In this document: positions 1-8,164 of the stretch, one piece after another
Layout of the letters: the number at the start of each line of letters is the position of its first letter
How positions within the stretch are numbered: the first letter of the stretch is position 1
Source: Rhizobacter sp. OV335
GTDB taxonomy: Bacteria > Pseudomonadota > Gammaproteobacteria > Burkholderiales > Burkholderiaceae_C
Length of the DNA: 64,000 nucleotides
Direction: 5' to 3'
Assembly: GCF_900142965.1 (NCBI RefSeq)
Contig: NZ_FRCQ01000019.1
Location: forward strand, 1 to 64,000
The notes under the pieces: generated by a model
Seen by the model: the letters and a program-made list of their open reading frames with translations, nothing else
What the model was told of the DNA's origin: nothing
The model's database searches: none
Program-made: the position numbers and the translations under genes

Positions 1-1067
1 CCGGTGCCGGGTGCGTTGCCCGAGAACTCGCGGATGCGCTGGATCAGCGCCGGGTTGCGCAGCGTCAGCGTGAACGACAGCCACTTGCTCAGGTCGACGT
101 CGCCGCAGAAGGCCTGCGGGCGGCCGAAACCGGGCGCCTTGCGCGCGAGCCGCTTCCACAGCGTCCAGGCGCCGTCGAGCGGCTCGCGCACCAACTCGGC
201 GGCGCGGTCGTGGCCGCCGCGGCGCGAGTCGGCCGTCATCGACCCGAGCGTCAGGAACACCTTGTCGTCGCGGCCGACGGAGAGGCTGAAGGGCCGGCCC
301 TTGCGCTCGCCGTGCAGGGCCTCGATGCGCCGGCCTGCGCCCTCGTCGACGAAGTCGGCGTCGAGCACCCGGCTGCCGTGCTCGAAGACGACGCCGTGCA
401 GGGCCAGCCAGTCGTGCATCGGCCGCACCACCGAGTCGTACTGGTTCAGCGCCGTGCGCCGCACCCCGCCCAGCGTGTGGATGCGCGGGAACTCCTGCAG
501 GAAGCGCAGCATGTAGCGTCGCAGCTCGACCGCGCTGTGCCAGTTCTGGAACGCGAAGGTGGTGCGCCACATCGTCCAGAAGTTCGTCTCGAGGAAGTGC
601 GGCGCAAACCAGTCGTCGATGCGGCGCGTGCCGAGCAGCCGCTCCGGCGTGACCAGCAGGCGCACCAGGTCGAGCCGGTCGTGCAGGTCGAAGCCGAGCT
701 CGCTCGCGTCGAGGATGTGGTGCCCGCGGTCGACCAGTCGCGCGTGCGCGTGCGTCAGCACCTCGGCGTTGAACTGCCGCACCTCGTCCTTCACGCTGCG
801 CTTCGCGTCGCCGAGCGAGGGCACGCTCGACAGCACGTCCCACAGGCACACATAGGCCTCCTCGGTCCACATGCGCCCGCCGCGCGTCAGGAAGCCGCCG
901 ATGGCGTCGCCGCTGCCGTCGAGCGCGCCGCCGGCAACCGGCAATTCCTCGAGGATGCGGATGTCGCGGCCGCGCCAGCCGGCGTCGCGGATCAGCAGCA
1001 CGGCGGCGGACAGCGCGGCAATGCCGCTGCCGACGATGAAGGCGCGCGGTGAAGAGGGAAGGCTCAT
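1..1067 (-). CDS. ohyA: Oleate hydratase (MCRA family), 3' end beyond window
   Basis: FAD-dependent enzyme that adds water to the cis-9 double bond of oleic acid, giving 10-hydroxystearic acid. I translated the minus strand from the ATG at 1067. It opens with an FAD-binding glycine motif (FIVGSGIAALSAA) and continues with segments typical of the old 'myosin cross-reactive antigen' family: GGFLTRGGRM, a VKDE..FN..VLTHAHARLVD stretch, TMWRTTFAFQNWHSAVELRR and LNQYDSVVRP. About 355 codons are present, roughly half to two thirds of the family length; the C-terminal part lies left of base 1. No alternative family fits these motifs. The gene reads leftward, with the SafE-like gene 85 bp upstream in the same direction, and may have its own promoter in that gap. 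Confidence 0.9.
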   Translation of the reverse strand, partial: MSLPSSPRAFIVGSGIAALSAAVLLIRDAGWRGRDIRILEELPVAGGALDGSGDAIGGFLTRGGRMWTEEAYVCLWDVLSSVPSLGDAKRSVKDEVRQFNAEVLTHAHARLVDRGHHILDASELGFDLHDRLDLVRLLVTPERLLGTRRIDDWFAPHFLETNFWTMWRTTFAFQNWHSAVELRRYMLRFLQEFPRIHTLGGVRRTALNQYDSVVRPMHDWLALHGVVFEHGSRVLDADFVDEGAGRRIEALHGERKGRPFSLSVGRDDKVFLTLGSMTADSRRGGHDRAAELVREPLDGAWTLWKRLARKAPGFGRPQAFCGDVDLSKWLSFTLTLRNPALIQRIREFSGNAPGT

Positions 1068-1152
1068 GGTCGTTGTCTGCAGAGTTCAGGGTCTGCCGAC
1101 ATTGAATCCGCGGCGCCTCGCCATCGGCTTGACGGGCGTCAAGCAGTGCCGA

Positions 1153-1848
1153 TCAGGTCACGCAGAACAGCGGTGAATCGGGCCACAGCCCGTGGCCGAG
1201 CGACCAGCCCGATCCGATCACCAGGCACAGGCCGGCGAGCCGGATGCTCCATGCGAGCGCGCGCCGGTCGAGCCGCGCCCACAGCACCGGCGCGCCCCAC
1301 AGCGCGAGCGACGACGCGATGCCGAACGCGACCATCACGCCGGCTCCGGCCAGCGGGCCGTCGGCCAACGCCGCGAGCACCAGCGCCGACTGCAGCAGCC
1401 CGCACGGCCACGCGACCCACAGGCTGCCGGCCGCGCCCGCCTTCAGCGGCCCGGCCATCGCCTGCCAACCGTCGGCGCGGGGCGCGGTCACGGCCGCCGG
1501 AGCCTGCCCGAGCCGCGCCAGCCAGCGTGGTTGCCGGCCGCTGAACAGCAGCCACAGCCCGAGCGCGACGCCCGCCACGTGCAGCAAGGCCCACAGCGGC
1601 CGCAAGGCCGGCGTGGCCTGGCCGAGCCAGGCGAGCGCCGACACGCTGGAGGCGACCAGCGCGCCGCCCAGTGCGTAGCCGAACAGCCGCCCGCCCTGGA
1701 ACGCGAGCGCGGCCGGCAGCGTGCGCCCGCCGGCCGCGCGGCCGCAGCCGCGCACGATGGCGGCGCTGCTGGCACCGCACATCGCGGCGCAGTGCGCCGA
1801 GCCGGCTAGGCCGAGCAGGGCGGCGCCGGTGACCAGCGCGAGGCTCAT
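1153..1848 (-). CDS. Sulfite exporter TauE/SafE-type membrane protein
   Basis: A 231-residue integral membrane protein with about six hydrophobic segments. The N-terminus carries GSAHCAAMCG (His19, Cys20, Cys24), the signature of the short TauE/SafE-like proteins commonly encoded beside cbb3 oxidase genes; a metal or thiol role in oxidase assembly has been suggested for this group. The ATG at 1848 is chosen because it directly precedes the first membrane segment; the frame is open further upstream but that part overlaps hemN. It lies 7 bp after the hemN stop and is probably co-transcribed with it. The substrate cannot be told from sequence. Confidence 0.75.
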   Translation of the reverse strand: MSLALVTGAALLGLAGSAHCAAMCGASSAAIVRGCGRAAGGRTLPAALAFQGGRLFGYALGGALVASSVSALAWLGQATPALRPLWALLHVAGVALGLWLLFSGRQPRWLARLGQAPAAVTAPRADGWQAMAGPLKAGAAGSLWVAWPCGLLQSALVLAALADGPLAGAGVMVAFGIASSLALWGAPVLWARLDRRALAWSIRLAGLCLVIGSGWSLGHGLWPDSPLFCVT

Positions 1849-1855
1849 CGCCGCG

Positions 1856-3292
1856 TCACAGCACGCGCGAAAAGCGCGCGCCGCCGGCCTCCCCGGTGCG
1901 GCCTTCGCGCACCCGGGCCCGTGCGGCCTGCAAGTGACGGTCGAACACCATCGCGATGGCGCGCACCAGCAGCCAGCCGCGCGGCGTGACCTGCACGGTC
2001 GCGCCGCCGTCGATCTCGACCAGGCCGTCGGCCACGAACACCTGCAGCGACGCCAGCTCGGGCGCGAAGTACGCCGCGCCGTCGACACCGTGCGCATGGC
2101 CGAGCGTCGCCAGGTCGGCACGGCCCTGGCACATCAGCGCCATGATCACGTCGCGGCGCAGCAGGTCGTCGCTGTCGAGTGCCAAGCCGCGCGCCACCGG
2201 AAAGCGGCGCTGCGCGAGCGCCTCGTAGTAGTCGGGCAGCGTCTTCGCGTTCTGGCTGTAGCTCGTGCCCATGCGGCCGATCGCCGAGACGCCCAGGCCG
2301 ATCAGGTCGCAGTCAGGCTGCGTGCTGTAGCCCTGGAAGTTGCGGTGCAGCCGGCCGGCGCGGCGCGCGCGCGCGAGCGCGTCGCCGGGCAGCGCGAAGT
2401 GGTCCATGCCGATGTCCTCGTAGCCGGCGGCGAGGAACCCGCGGATCGCGCCGCGTAGCATCGCGACGCGATCGGCACCGCTCGGCAGCTCGGCGGTGAC
2501 GATGCGCCGCTGCGGCTTGAAGCGCTCCGGCAGGTGCGCGTAGCCGTACAGCGCGATGCGGTCGGGGCGCAGCTCGGCCACGCGCGCCACCGTCTCGGCC
2601 AGCGTCTGCGGCGTCTGCTTCGGCAGGCCGTAGATCAGGTCGACGTTGATCGATTCGTAGCCCTGCACGCGCGCGGCGGCCACCAGCACGCGCACGTCCT
2701 CGAAGGGCTGCACGCGGTGCACCGCCTGCTGCACCTCGGGCTGGATGTCCTGCACGCCGAAGCTGATGCGGTTGAAGCCGAGCGCGCGGAAGTGCGCCAG
2801 GCGCTGCGGCGTGACGGTGCGCGGGTCGACCTCGATCGAGACCTCGGCCTCGGGCAGCAGCCGGAACGCGCCGCGCAGCATCGACATCAGCCGCGTGAGT
2901 TCGGCATCGCTCAGGAAGGTCGGCGAGCCGCCGCCCAGGTGCAGCTGCGACACCGGCACGCCGGTGCCGAGCGCGGTCACGTGCAGGTCAATCTCGGTGG
3001 CCAGCGCGTCGAGGTACTCGGCGGCGCGTTCGTGGTGGCGCGTGATCACCTTGTTGCAGGCGCAGTAGTAGCAGACCGATTCGCAGAACGGGATGTGCAC
3101 GTAGACCGACAGCGGCGCGGCGTTCCTGCCGTTGTCGCCGCTGCGCATGACCAAGGTGCGCTGGTACTGCTGCGTGTCGAAGGCCTCGCCGAAGCGGTCG
3201 GCCGTCGGGTACGAGGTGTAGCGCGGGCCGGGCACGTCGAAGCGGCGCAGCAGGTCGTCGTCGAGGGCGGGGGAGGGGTGGGCGGCGTTCAT
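1856..3292 (-). CDS. hemN: Oxygen-independent coproporphyrinogen III oxidase
   Basis: Radical SAM enzyme of anaerobic and microaerobic haem synthesis; it decarboxylates two propionates of coproporphyrinogen III to give protoporphyrinogen IX in the cytosol. The radical SAM cluster motif is C70-x3-C74-x2-C77, followed by another Cys at 79 as in HemN, and HLGGGSPTFLS for SAM binding. The N-terminal GPRYTSYPTADRF is diagnostic of true HemN rather than the HemW paralogue. Length (478 aa) is normal. ATG 3292 is chosen over an upstream in-frame ATG at 3340, which would overlap the FNR-like site. It is divergent from fnr, sharing a 74-bp promoter region. Confidence 0.95.
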   Translation of the reverse strand: MNAAHPSPALDDDLLRRFDVPGPRYTSYPTADRFGEAFDTQQYQRTLVMRSGDNGRNAAPLSVYVHIPFCESVCYYCACNKVITRHHERAAEYLDALATEIDLHVTALGTGVPVSQLHLGGGSPTFLSDAELTRLMSMLRGAFRLLPEAEVSIEVDPRTVTPQRLAHFRALGFNRISFGVQDIQPEVQQAVHRVQPFEDVRVLVAAARVQGYESINVDLIYGLPKQTPQTLAETVARVAELRPDRIALYGYAHLPERFKPQRRIVTAELPSGADRVAMLRGAIRGFLAAGYEDIGMDHFALPGDALARARRAGRLHRNFQGYSTQPDCDLIGLGVSAIGRMGTSYSQNAKTLPDYYEALAQRRFPVARGLALDSDDLLRRDVIMALMCQGRADLATLGHAHGVDGAAYFAPELASLQVFVADGLVEIDGGATVQVTPRGWLLVRAIAMVFDRHLQAARARVREGRTGEAGGARFSRVL

Positions 3293-3326
3293 GGCGCCAC
3301 TGTCGCGCGGCGCGCGCTGCGGCGGC

Positions 3327-3340
3327 TTGCGCTGGATCAA
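3327..3340. promoter_or_regulatory. FNR box-like palindrome between hemN and fnr
   Basis: TTGCGCTGGATCAA matches the FNR consensus TTGAT-N4-ATCAA at 8 of 10 defined positions, with one perfect half-site. It is centred about 33 bp before the fnr ATG and about 42 bp before the hemN ATG, so it could control both genes, including autoregulation by FNR. Inference from sequence only. Confidence 0.6.
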
Positions 3341-3366
3341 TCGGCGCCTGCGGACGGACTTTCACA

Positions 3367-4089
3367 ATGCCTTCGATGAACCACCTTCCTGCACTGCCCG
3401 ACGAGCCCGACTGCCTGCTGTGCGAGCGGCGCCACCTGTGCCTGCCGGTGGTGCGCGACGACATCTCGGCCATCGTGGCGGGCAGCGTGCGCGCGGTGGC
3501 CGCGGGCGACAGCCTGTTCCTGGAGGACGAGACCTTCGCATCGCTGTACGCGGTGCGCAGCGGCGCCTTCAAGACCTGTGTCGGCACGCTGCCGCAGCGC
3601 GGGCGCGTGACCGGCTTCGCGTTGCCGGGCGACCTGCTCGGGCTGGATGCGATCGATGCCGGGCTGCACCGTTGCCAGGCGATCGCGCTGCAGGATTCCG
3701 AGGTGTGCGAGCTGCCGTATGACCAGGTCGAGCAGGCACTGGCGGCGTCGGGCATGCTGCAGCGGCGCTTTCACCAGCTGATGAGCCGCGAGATCGTGCG
3801 CGACCATGCGCTGATGCGCTTGCTCGGCCAGCGCCAGGCGGGGGCGCGCATCGCAGCCTTCCTGCTGGGGCTGTCGGAGCGTGCGCAGGAGCGCGGGCAG
3901 TCGGGCGTCGAGTTGCGCCTGCCGATGAGCCGCGAGGACATCGGCAGCCGCCTGGGGTTGCGCATCGAGACGGTGAGTCATGTGCTGACGCGGCTGCGTT
4001 CGTCGGGTTGTTTGCGTGTTCGTCTGCGTGAGATCGACATCATCGACAAGCCGGCTCTGCGGGGCGTGGCTGACGGGTTGGCTGCTTGA
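3367..4089 (+). CDS. fnr: FNR-type oxygen-sensing transcriptional regulator
   Basis: CRP/FNR-family regulator of 240 aa. Cysteines C16-x2-C19-x5-C25 reproduce the spacing of the [4Fe-4S] ligands of E. coli FNR (C20, C23, C29), and C114 in SEVCELPYDQ aligns with its fourth ligand (C122). A cyclic-nucleotide-type beta-barrel covers about 30-130 and a C-terminal HTH (MSREDIGSRLGLRIETVSHVLTRL) about 190-212. The recognition helix IETVSHVLTRL keeps the E..S..R pattern that reads TTGAT half-sites. The four cysteines imply direct O2 sensing, unlike FixK or DNR. Likely targets here are hemN and the cco genes, which carry matching palindromes. Confidence 0.93.
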   Translation: MPSMNHLPALPDEPDCLLCERRHLCLPVVRDDISAIVAGSVRAVAAGDSLFLEDETFASLYAVRSGAFKTCVGTLPQRGRVTGFALPGDLLGLDAIDAGLHRCQAIALQDSEVCELPYDQVEQALAASGMLQRRFHQLMSREIVRDHALMRLLGQRQAGARIAAFLLGLSERAQERGQSGVELRLPMSREDIGSRLGLRIETVSHVLTRLRSSGCLRVRLREIDIIDKPALRGVADGLAA

Positions 4090-4105
4090 GCGGGTTGAGC
4101 GGCTT

Positions 4106-4350
4106 GGCGCGGCGGGTGGGGGGCTGGGCTGGGGGCTCATGCCGAGGCGGTCGGCCCTGGCGGGCCGACTCCACGAAGAAGATCGGCTCCGTGGGTGCAT
4201 CGCCAAACTCCCTCCGCTCACTTCGTTCGCTGTGGTCAAACAGTGGCGATGAGTCAGTCTACGAAGCGCGCTGGCGCGCGCCACCCCCGAAGCCGATCTT
4301 CTTCGTCGCCCCAGAAATCGCCCCCAGCCCAGCCCCCCACCCGCCGCGCC
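4106..4350. repeat. Long nested inverted-repeat element in the fnr/cco gap
   Basis: The 327-bp gap 4090-4416 holds no convincing gene. Bases 4106-4136 and 4320-4350 form a perfect 31-bp inverted repeat (arm begins GGCGCGGCGGGTGGGGGG). Nested inside, 4174-4188 (CGAAGAAGATCGGCT) and 4291-4305 form a perfect 15-bp inverted repeat. The bottom-strand motif GGGGGCGATTTCTGGGGCG next to the arm recurs with small changes at 49846-49864, so this is a dispersed repeat family. It lies between two convergent gene sets (fnr rightward, cco leftward) and could act as a bidirectional terminator. Confidence 0.8.
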
Positions 4351-4416
4351 GCGCAGACCCACCCGCTCTTGTTGGGGGAAAAGATTGAAGTGACCGTTGA
4401 GCATGCAAGCGCCCGC

Positions 4417-4659
4417 TCAGGAAGCGTCCTCTCCAATCGTCGACCACAACAACGCCGTCAACGCCGAAGAAGTCGCAATGACACTCCAGAAGATCAGGAA
4501 GGTCACGCTGTAGATCGCGCGCGGCGACCAGCCGATCAACGGCCCGCCGAACCACTGGAACTCATTCGGGTCGACGACCACGAAGACCAGCATCTCCAGC
4601 ACGCCCGCCATCAGGAAGGCCGGCCACAGGATCGTGATGAAACGGGTGCTCCGGGTCAT
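4417..4659 (-). CDS. Small two-helix membrane protein at the end of the cco cluster
   Basis: An 80-residue protein with two hydrophobic helices (about 8-28 and 48-72), separated by a short loop containing DPNEFQWFGGP. It begins 27 bp after the ccoH-like gene and is read in the same direction, so it is probably the last gene of the cco transcript. I recognise it only as the kind of small uncharacterised membrane protein seen beside oxidase genes in betaproteobacteria; no function is assigned. Confidence 0.6.
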   Translation of the reverse strand: MTRSTRFITILWPAFLMAGVLEMLVFVVVDPNEFQWFGGPLIGWSPRAIYSVTFLIFWSVIATSSALTALLWSTIGEDAS

Positions 4660-4686
4660 GGCGGCGGGCCTTTCATCCGTGACGGC

Positions 4687-4923
4687 TCAGGGCGCCGGCG
4701 TCGCGGCATGGTTGCGCGCCTGCTGCGCCGGTGCCGCCGCGGTCTTGGCCGCCGCAACACGCGCCGCGGCACTGGCCGGCTCGTCCAGCACCGGATCGAT
4801 GTGCGTCCAGGCCAGCACCATCGTCACGATGCCGGCCACCACCACGGTCGCCGGGCCGCTGATCACCAGCCACACCATCTTGTAGCGCCACCATGGCAGT
4901 GCGAGGGTTCCGGTCGGGGTCAT
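4687..4923 (-). CDS. ccoH: FixH/CcoH-family cbb3 oxidase assembly protein
   Basis: A 78-residue single-span protein: a short cytoplasmic N-terminus with PWWRYKMVWLVISGPATVVVAG forming a membrane helix at about 14-38, then a periplasmic tail ending in an Ala/Gln-rich stretch. W-W-K-x2-VWLVI-GP is typical of the FixH family, which supports cbb3 oxidase assembly. It is short for FixH (often 150 or more residues), but its position directly after ccoG fits. RBS and ATG lie 30 bp after the ccoG stop. Confidence 0.75.
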   Translation of the reverse strand: MTPTGTLALPWWRYKMVWLVISGPATVVVAGIVTMVLAWTHIDPVLDEPASAAARVAAAKTAAAPAQQARNHAATPAP

Positions 4924-4953
4924 GCCTGTCTCCTTGTCGTTGAATGGCTGCGA

Positions 4954-6411
4954 TCAGCGCGGCACCATGAAGGTCGATTTCTCATGCACCTCGGCCCTGC
5001 CTTCGTCGCCCAGCCGCTCGATCTCGAAGGCCAGCGGGTGGGCACCGGGGCCGAGCGCGCCCGCGCGCCCGGGCGGCAACTGCACCCGCACCGCGAACCA
5101 GCGCGCCTCGGTCGGGCCGACGTCCACCTCGGCGGTGCTCGCGATCGTCGCCTGCTCGAGGCCGGTCACGCGCACGCGGTAGCGCTGCGCCGATTCGGTC
5201 GCGTTCATCACCTGCAGCCGGTAGACGTTCTCGACGCGGCCGTCCTCGACCTGGCGCGCCAGTGCGCCGCGGTCGCGCACCACGTCGACCTTGAACGGCT
5301 TGCGCAGCGCCAGGCTCGTGACGAAGCCGACCGTGATCGCGAGCATCACCGCGGAATAGATCAGCACGCGCGGGCGCAGCACGTTGCGCAGCATCTGCGA
5401 TCGCGTCCAGCCGCGTGCCATGCCGTTCTGCGTCGCGTAGCGGATCAGCCCGCGCGGGTAGTTCATCTTGTCCATCACGCCGTCGCACACGTCGATGCAC
5501 GCCGCGCAGCCGATGCACTCGTATTGCAAGCCCTTGCGGATGTCGATGCCGGTCGGGCAGACCTGAACGCAGAGCGTGCAGTCGATGCAGTCGCCCTTGC
5601 CGAGCGCCTTCGGGTCGGCGCTGCGCGGGCGCGAGCCGCGCGGCTCGCCACGCGCCTCGTCGTAGCCGATCACCAGCGTGTCGGGGTCGAACATCGCACT
5701 CTGGAAGCGCGCATACGGGCACATGTACTTGCACACCTGCTCGCGCATGTAGCCGGCGTTGCCGTACGTCGCGAAGCCGTAGAACAGCACCCAGAACCAT
5801 TCCCACGGGCCGAAGCCCAACTGCACCGCCTCGGCGGCCAGCACGCGGATCGGCGTGAAGTAGCCGACGAAAGTGAAGCCGGTCCACAGCCCGATCGCGA
5901 TCCACGCCACCTGCTTGCCGCCCTTGCGCAGCAGCTTGTGGACCGACCACGGCGCGGCATCGAGCTTCATGCGCGCGATGCGGTCGCCCTCGAGGTGGCG
6001 CTCCACCCACAGAAAGATCTCGGTGTAGACCGTCTGCGGGCACGCATAGCCGCACCACAGCCGCCCGGCCACCGCGGTGAACAGGAACAGCGCATACGCG
6101 CTCAGCACCAGCAGCCCGGTCAGGTAGATGAAATCCTGCGGGTACAGCACCAGGCCGAAGATGTAGAAGCGCCGCGCCTCCAGGTCGAACAGCAGCGCCT
6201 GCCGGCCATTCCACGCGAGCCACGGCAGGCCGTAGAACACCAGCTGCGTGGCCCACACCAGCGCCCAGCGCCAGGCCGCGAACAGGCCGTGCACCGCGCG
6301 CGGGTAGATCTTCGCTTCGCTCGCGTACAGCGAGACGGTCGCCACCGACGGATCGGCGACCGGCGTGATCGGGATCACCCGCTTCGTGTTGCGTCCGTTC
6401 ATCTCGGCCAT
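4954..6411 (-). CDS. ccoG: Cytochrome c oxidase accessory protein CcoG (FixG/RdxA)
   Basis: Membrane polyferredoxin needed for cbb3 oxidase maturation; CcoG is described as a Cu(II) reductase in some bacteria. At 485 aa it has several membrane helices (about 45-65, 85-118, 168-190, 200-220, 330-350), a CGYACPQTVYTE motif at 120-131, and two [4Fe-4S] motifs: C275-x2-C278-x2-C281-x3-C285 and C299-x2-C302-x2-C305-x3-C309. A C-terminal Ig-like domain follows the last helix. It starts 4 bp after the ccoP stop, so coupling with ccoP is likely. Confidence 0.95.
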   Translation of the reverse strand: MAEMNGRNTKRVIPITPVADPSVATVSLYASEAKIYPRAVHGLFAAWRWALVWATQLVFYGLPWLAWNGRQALLFDLEARRFYIFGLVLYPQDFIYLTGLLVLSAYALFLFTAVAGRLWCGYACPQTVYTEIFLWVERHLEGDRIARMKLDAAPWSVHKLLRKGGKQVAWIAIGLWTGFTFVGYFTPIRVLAAEAVQLGFGPWEWFWVLFYGFATYGNAGYMREQVCKYMCPYARFQSAMFDPDTLVIGYDEARGEPRGSRPRSADPKALGKGDCIDCTLCVQVCPTGIDIRKGLQYECIGCAACIDVCDGVMDKMNYPRGLIRYATQNGMARGWTRSQMLRNVLRPRVLIYSAVMLAITVGFVTSLALRKPFKVDVVRDRGALARQVEDGRVENVYRLQVMNATESAQRYRVRVTGLEQATIASTAEVDVGPTEARWFAVRVQLPPGRAGALGPGAHPLAFEIERLGDEGRAEVHEKSTFMVPR

Positions 6412-6415
6412 GGGA

Positions 6416-7327
6416 TCACTGCGCCGCGACCGGGCCGCGGTTCGACAAACTCCAGACGTACGACGCCAGCACGTGGATCTGCGCCTTGCCGAGCCGATCC
6501 TTCTGCGCCGGCATCACGTTGAGCTTGCCGTTGTTGACCATCGCGACGATGGCCTCTTCGCCCCAGCCGTGCAGCCAGACCTTGTCGGTCAGGTTGGGCG
6601 CGCCGAGCGCGGGGTTGCCCTTGCCGTCGATGCCGTGGCAGGCGGCACACGCCATGAAGCGCGGCTTGCCGAATTGCGCGGTCGAATCGTGAGCGCTGCC
6701 CGACAGGCTCAGCACGTACTGCGCGACCTCGTGGATCTCCTGCGGGCCACCGATCGCGGCCGCCATCGGCGGCATCGTCCCCTGGCGCCCCTCGGTGATC
6801 GTCTCCTCGATCTTCTCGGGCGTGCCGCCGTGCAGCCAGTCGTCGTCGGTCAGGTTCGGGAAGCCCTTGCTGCCGCGCGCGTCCGAGCCGTGGCAGGTCG
6901 CGCAGTTGTTGATGAAGAGCCGCTCGCCGATCGCCATCGCCTGCGGCTCGGCCGCGAGCTTGTCGGCCGGCAGCGCGGCAAAGCGCGCGTACAGCGGCGC
7001 CATCTCGGCCTGCGCGGCACGTTGCTCTGCTTCGTACTCGCCGCGGCTGGTCCAGCCCAGGCTGCCGGCGGCGCTGCCGAGGCCGGGGTACAGGACCAGG
7101 TAGGCGAGCGAGAACACCACCGTCAGCACGAACATCACCACCCACCACATCGGCAGCGGGTTGTTCATCTCGCGCAGGTCTTCGTCCCACACGTGGCCGG
7201 TGCTGTTGTCGGCGGCCATCACCTGGCGGCGGCTCGCGATGAACAGCAGCACCAGGCAGGCCAGCAAGCCGAGCAGCGTCACCGCGCCGATGTAGATCGA
7301 CCAGCCCTGGCTGAAGAAGTCGCTCAT
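6416..7327 (-). CDS. ccoP: cbb3 oxidase subunit III, dihaem cytochrome c CcoP
   Basis: Membrane-anchored dihaem cytochrome passing electrons to CcoO/CcoN. It has 303 residues with two N-terminal helices (about 10-30 and 60-80) and two haem c sites, C142-A-T-C145-H146 and C227-A-A-C230-H231, with distal Met candidates in MPPM and NVMPAQ. The start at 7327 is chosen because it begins the conserved MSDFFSQGWSIYI N-terminus and overlaps the ccoQ stop as ATGA; the longer upstream extension only overlaps ccoQ and ccoO. Confidence 0.95.
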   Translation of the reverse strand: MSDFFSQGWSIYIGAVTLLGLLACLVLLFIASRRQVMAADNSTGHVWDEDLREMNNPLPMWWVVMFVLTVVFSLAYLVLYPGLGSAAGSLGWTSRGEYEAEQRAAQAEMAPLYARFAALPADKLAAEPQAMAIGERLFINNCATCHGSDARGSKGFPNLTDDDWLHGGTPEKIEETITEGRQGTMPPMAAAIGGPQEIHEVAQYVLSLSGSAHDSTAQFGKPRFMACAACHGIDGKGNPALGAPNLTDKVWLHGWGEEAIVAMVNNGKLNVMPAQKDRLGKAQIHVLASYVWSLSNRGPVAAQ

Positions 7328-7512
7328 CGCGCCTCTCCTTCGCCGCTGCCGGTGCTGCGGTCGCTGCCGTCGCTCCCGTCGTGTTGGAAGGGCAGTTGCG
7401 CCGCTTCGTCGAATCGCGACCGGTTGCGCTGCGACCAGGCCCAGGCGGCAATGCCCAGGAACACCAGCATCGACAGCACCGTCACGCCACTTCTGAGGTC
7501 GTTGACATCCAT
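7324..7512 (-). CDS. ccoQ: cbb3 oxidase subunit CcoQ
   Basis: A 62-residue protein with one membrane helix (VTVLSMLVFLGIAAWAW, about 10-26) followed by RNRSRFDEAAQLPF, as in the FixQ/CcoQ family that stabilises the cbb3 complex. The gene sits between ccoO and ccoP, 12 bp after ccoO and overlapping ccoP by 4 bp. The hydrophilic C-terminal tail is Ser/Gly/Asp-rich and looks unstructured. Confidence 0.9.
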   Translation of the reverse strand: MDVNDLRSGVTVLSMLVFLGIAAWAWSQRNRSRFDEAAQLPFQHDGSDGSDRSTGSGEGEAR

Positions 7513-7524
7513 GGGTCTTGCTCC

Positions 7525-8145
7525 TTACTTCACCGAGGTGCCGAGCACCTGCAGGTAGGCGATCAGCGCATCGATCTCGGTCTTGCCCTTCACCGCCTCG
7601 CCGGCGGTGGCGATCTCGGCATCGGTGTAGGGCACGCCGACGCGGCGCAGCGCGGTCAGCTTCGGGGCCATGTCGGCCGGGTCCAGCGTGGCCTGGGTGA
7701 GCCACGGGTAGGCCGGCATGTTCGATTCGGGCACCAGGTCGCGCGGGTTGAACAGGTGCACGCGGTGCCATTCATCGCTGTACTTGCCGCCCACGCGCTG
7801 CAGGTCGGGGCCGGTGCGCTTGCTGCCCCACTGGAACGGGTGGTCGTAGACGAACTCGCCGGCCGTCGAGTAGTGGCCGTAGCGCAGCGTCTCGGCGCGG
7901 AACGGCCGGATCATCTGCGAATGGCAGTTGTAGCAACCCTCGCGGATGTAGACGTCGCGTCCGGCCAGTTGCAGCGCGGTGTAGGGCACGAGGCCCGGCG
8001 CCGCCTGCGTGGTGGAGCGCTGGAAGAACAGCGGCACGATCTCCACCAGGCCGCCGACGGCGATCACCAGCAGGATCAGCACGATCATCAGGAAGTTGTT
8101 GGTCTCGATCTTCTCGTGCGAGAAGCCGGGGGTGTTGTTGGCCAT
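7525..8145 (-). CDS. ccoO: cbb3 oxidase subunit II, monohaem cytochrome c CcoO
   Basis: A 206-residue membrane-anchored monohaem cytochrome c. One N-terminal helix (about 18-40), then [15 protein letters not shown] with haem ligands C71, C74 and H75, and the family-typical [22 protein letters not shown]. The axial Met is probably in [11 protein letters not shown]. Length and motifs match CcoO. It lies 19 bp after ccoN in the same direction. Confidence 0.96.
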   Translation of the reverse strand: MANNTPGFSHEKIETNNFLMIVLILLVIAVGGLVEIVPLFFQRSTTQAAPGLVPYTALQLAGRDVYIREGCYNCHSQMIRPFRAETLRYGHYSTAGEFVYDHPFQWGSKRTGPDLQRVGGKYSDEWHRVHLFNPRDLVPESNMPAYPWLTQATLDPADMAPKLTALRRVGVPYTDAEIATAGEAVKGKTEIDALIAYLQVLGTSVK

Positions 8146-8164
8146 GGGTTGTTTCTCCTGCGAC

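Noticed and set aside
4211-4250. Similarity of CGCTCACTTCGTT to the TonB-leader hairpin
   Set aside because: Only 13 bases are shared and the hairpin and loop are not preserved; probably part of the local repeat.
4195-6522. 775-codon plus-strand open frame
   Set aside because: It is antisense to ccoG and its neighbours, has Arg/His/Ala-rich shadow composition and no motif.
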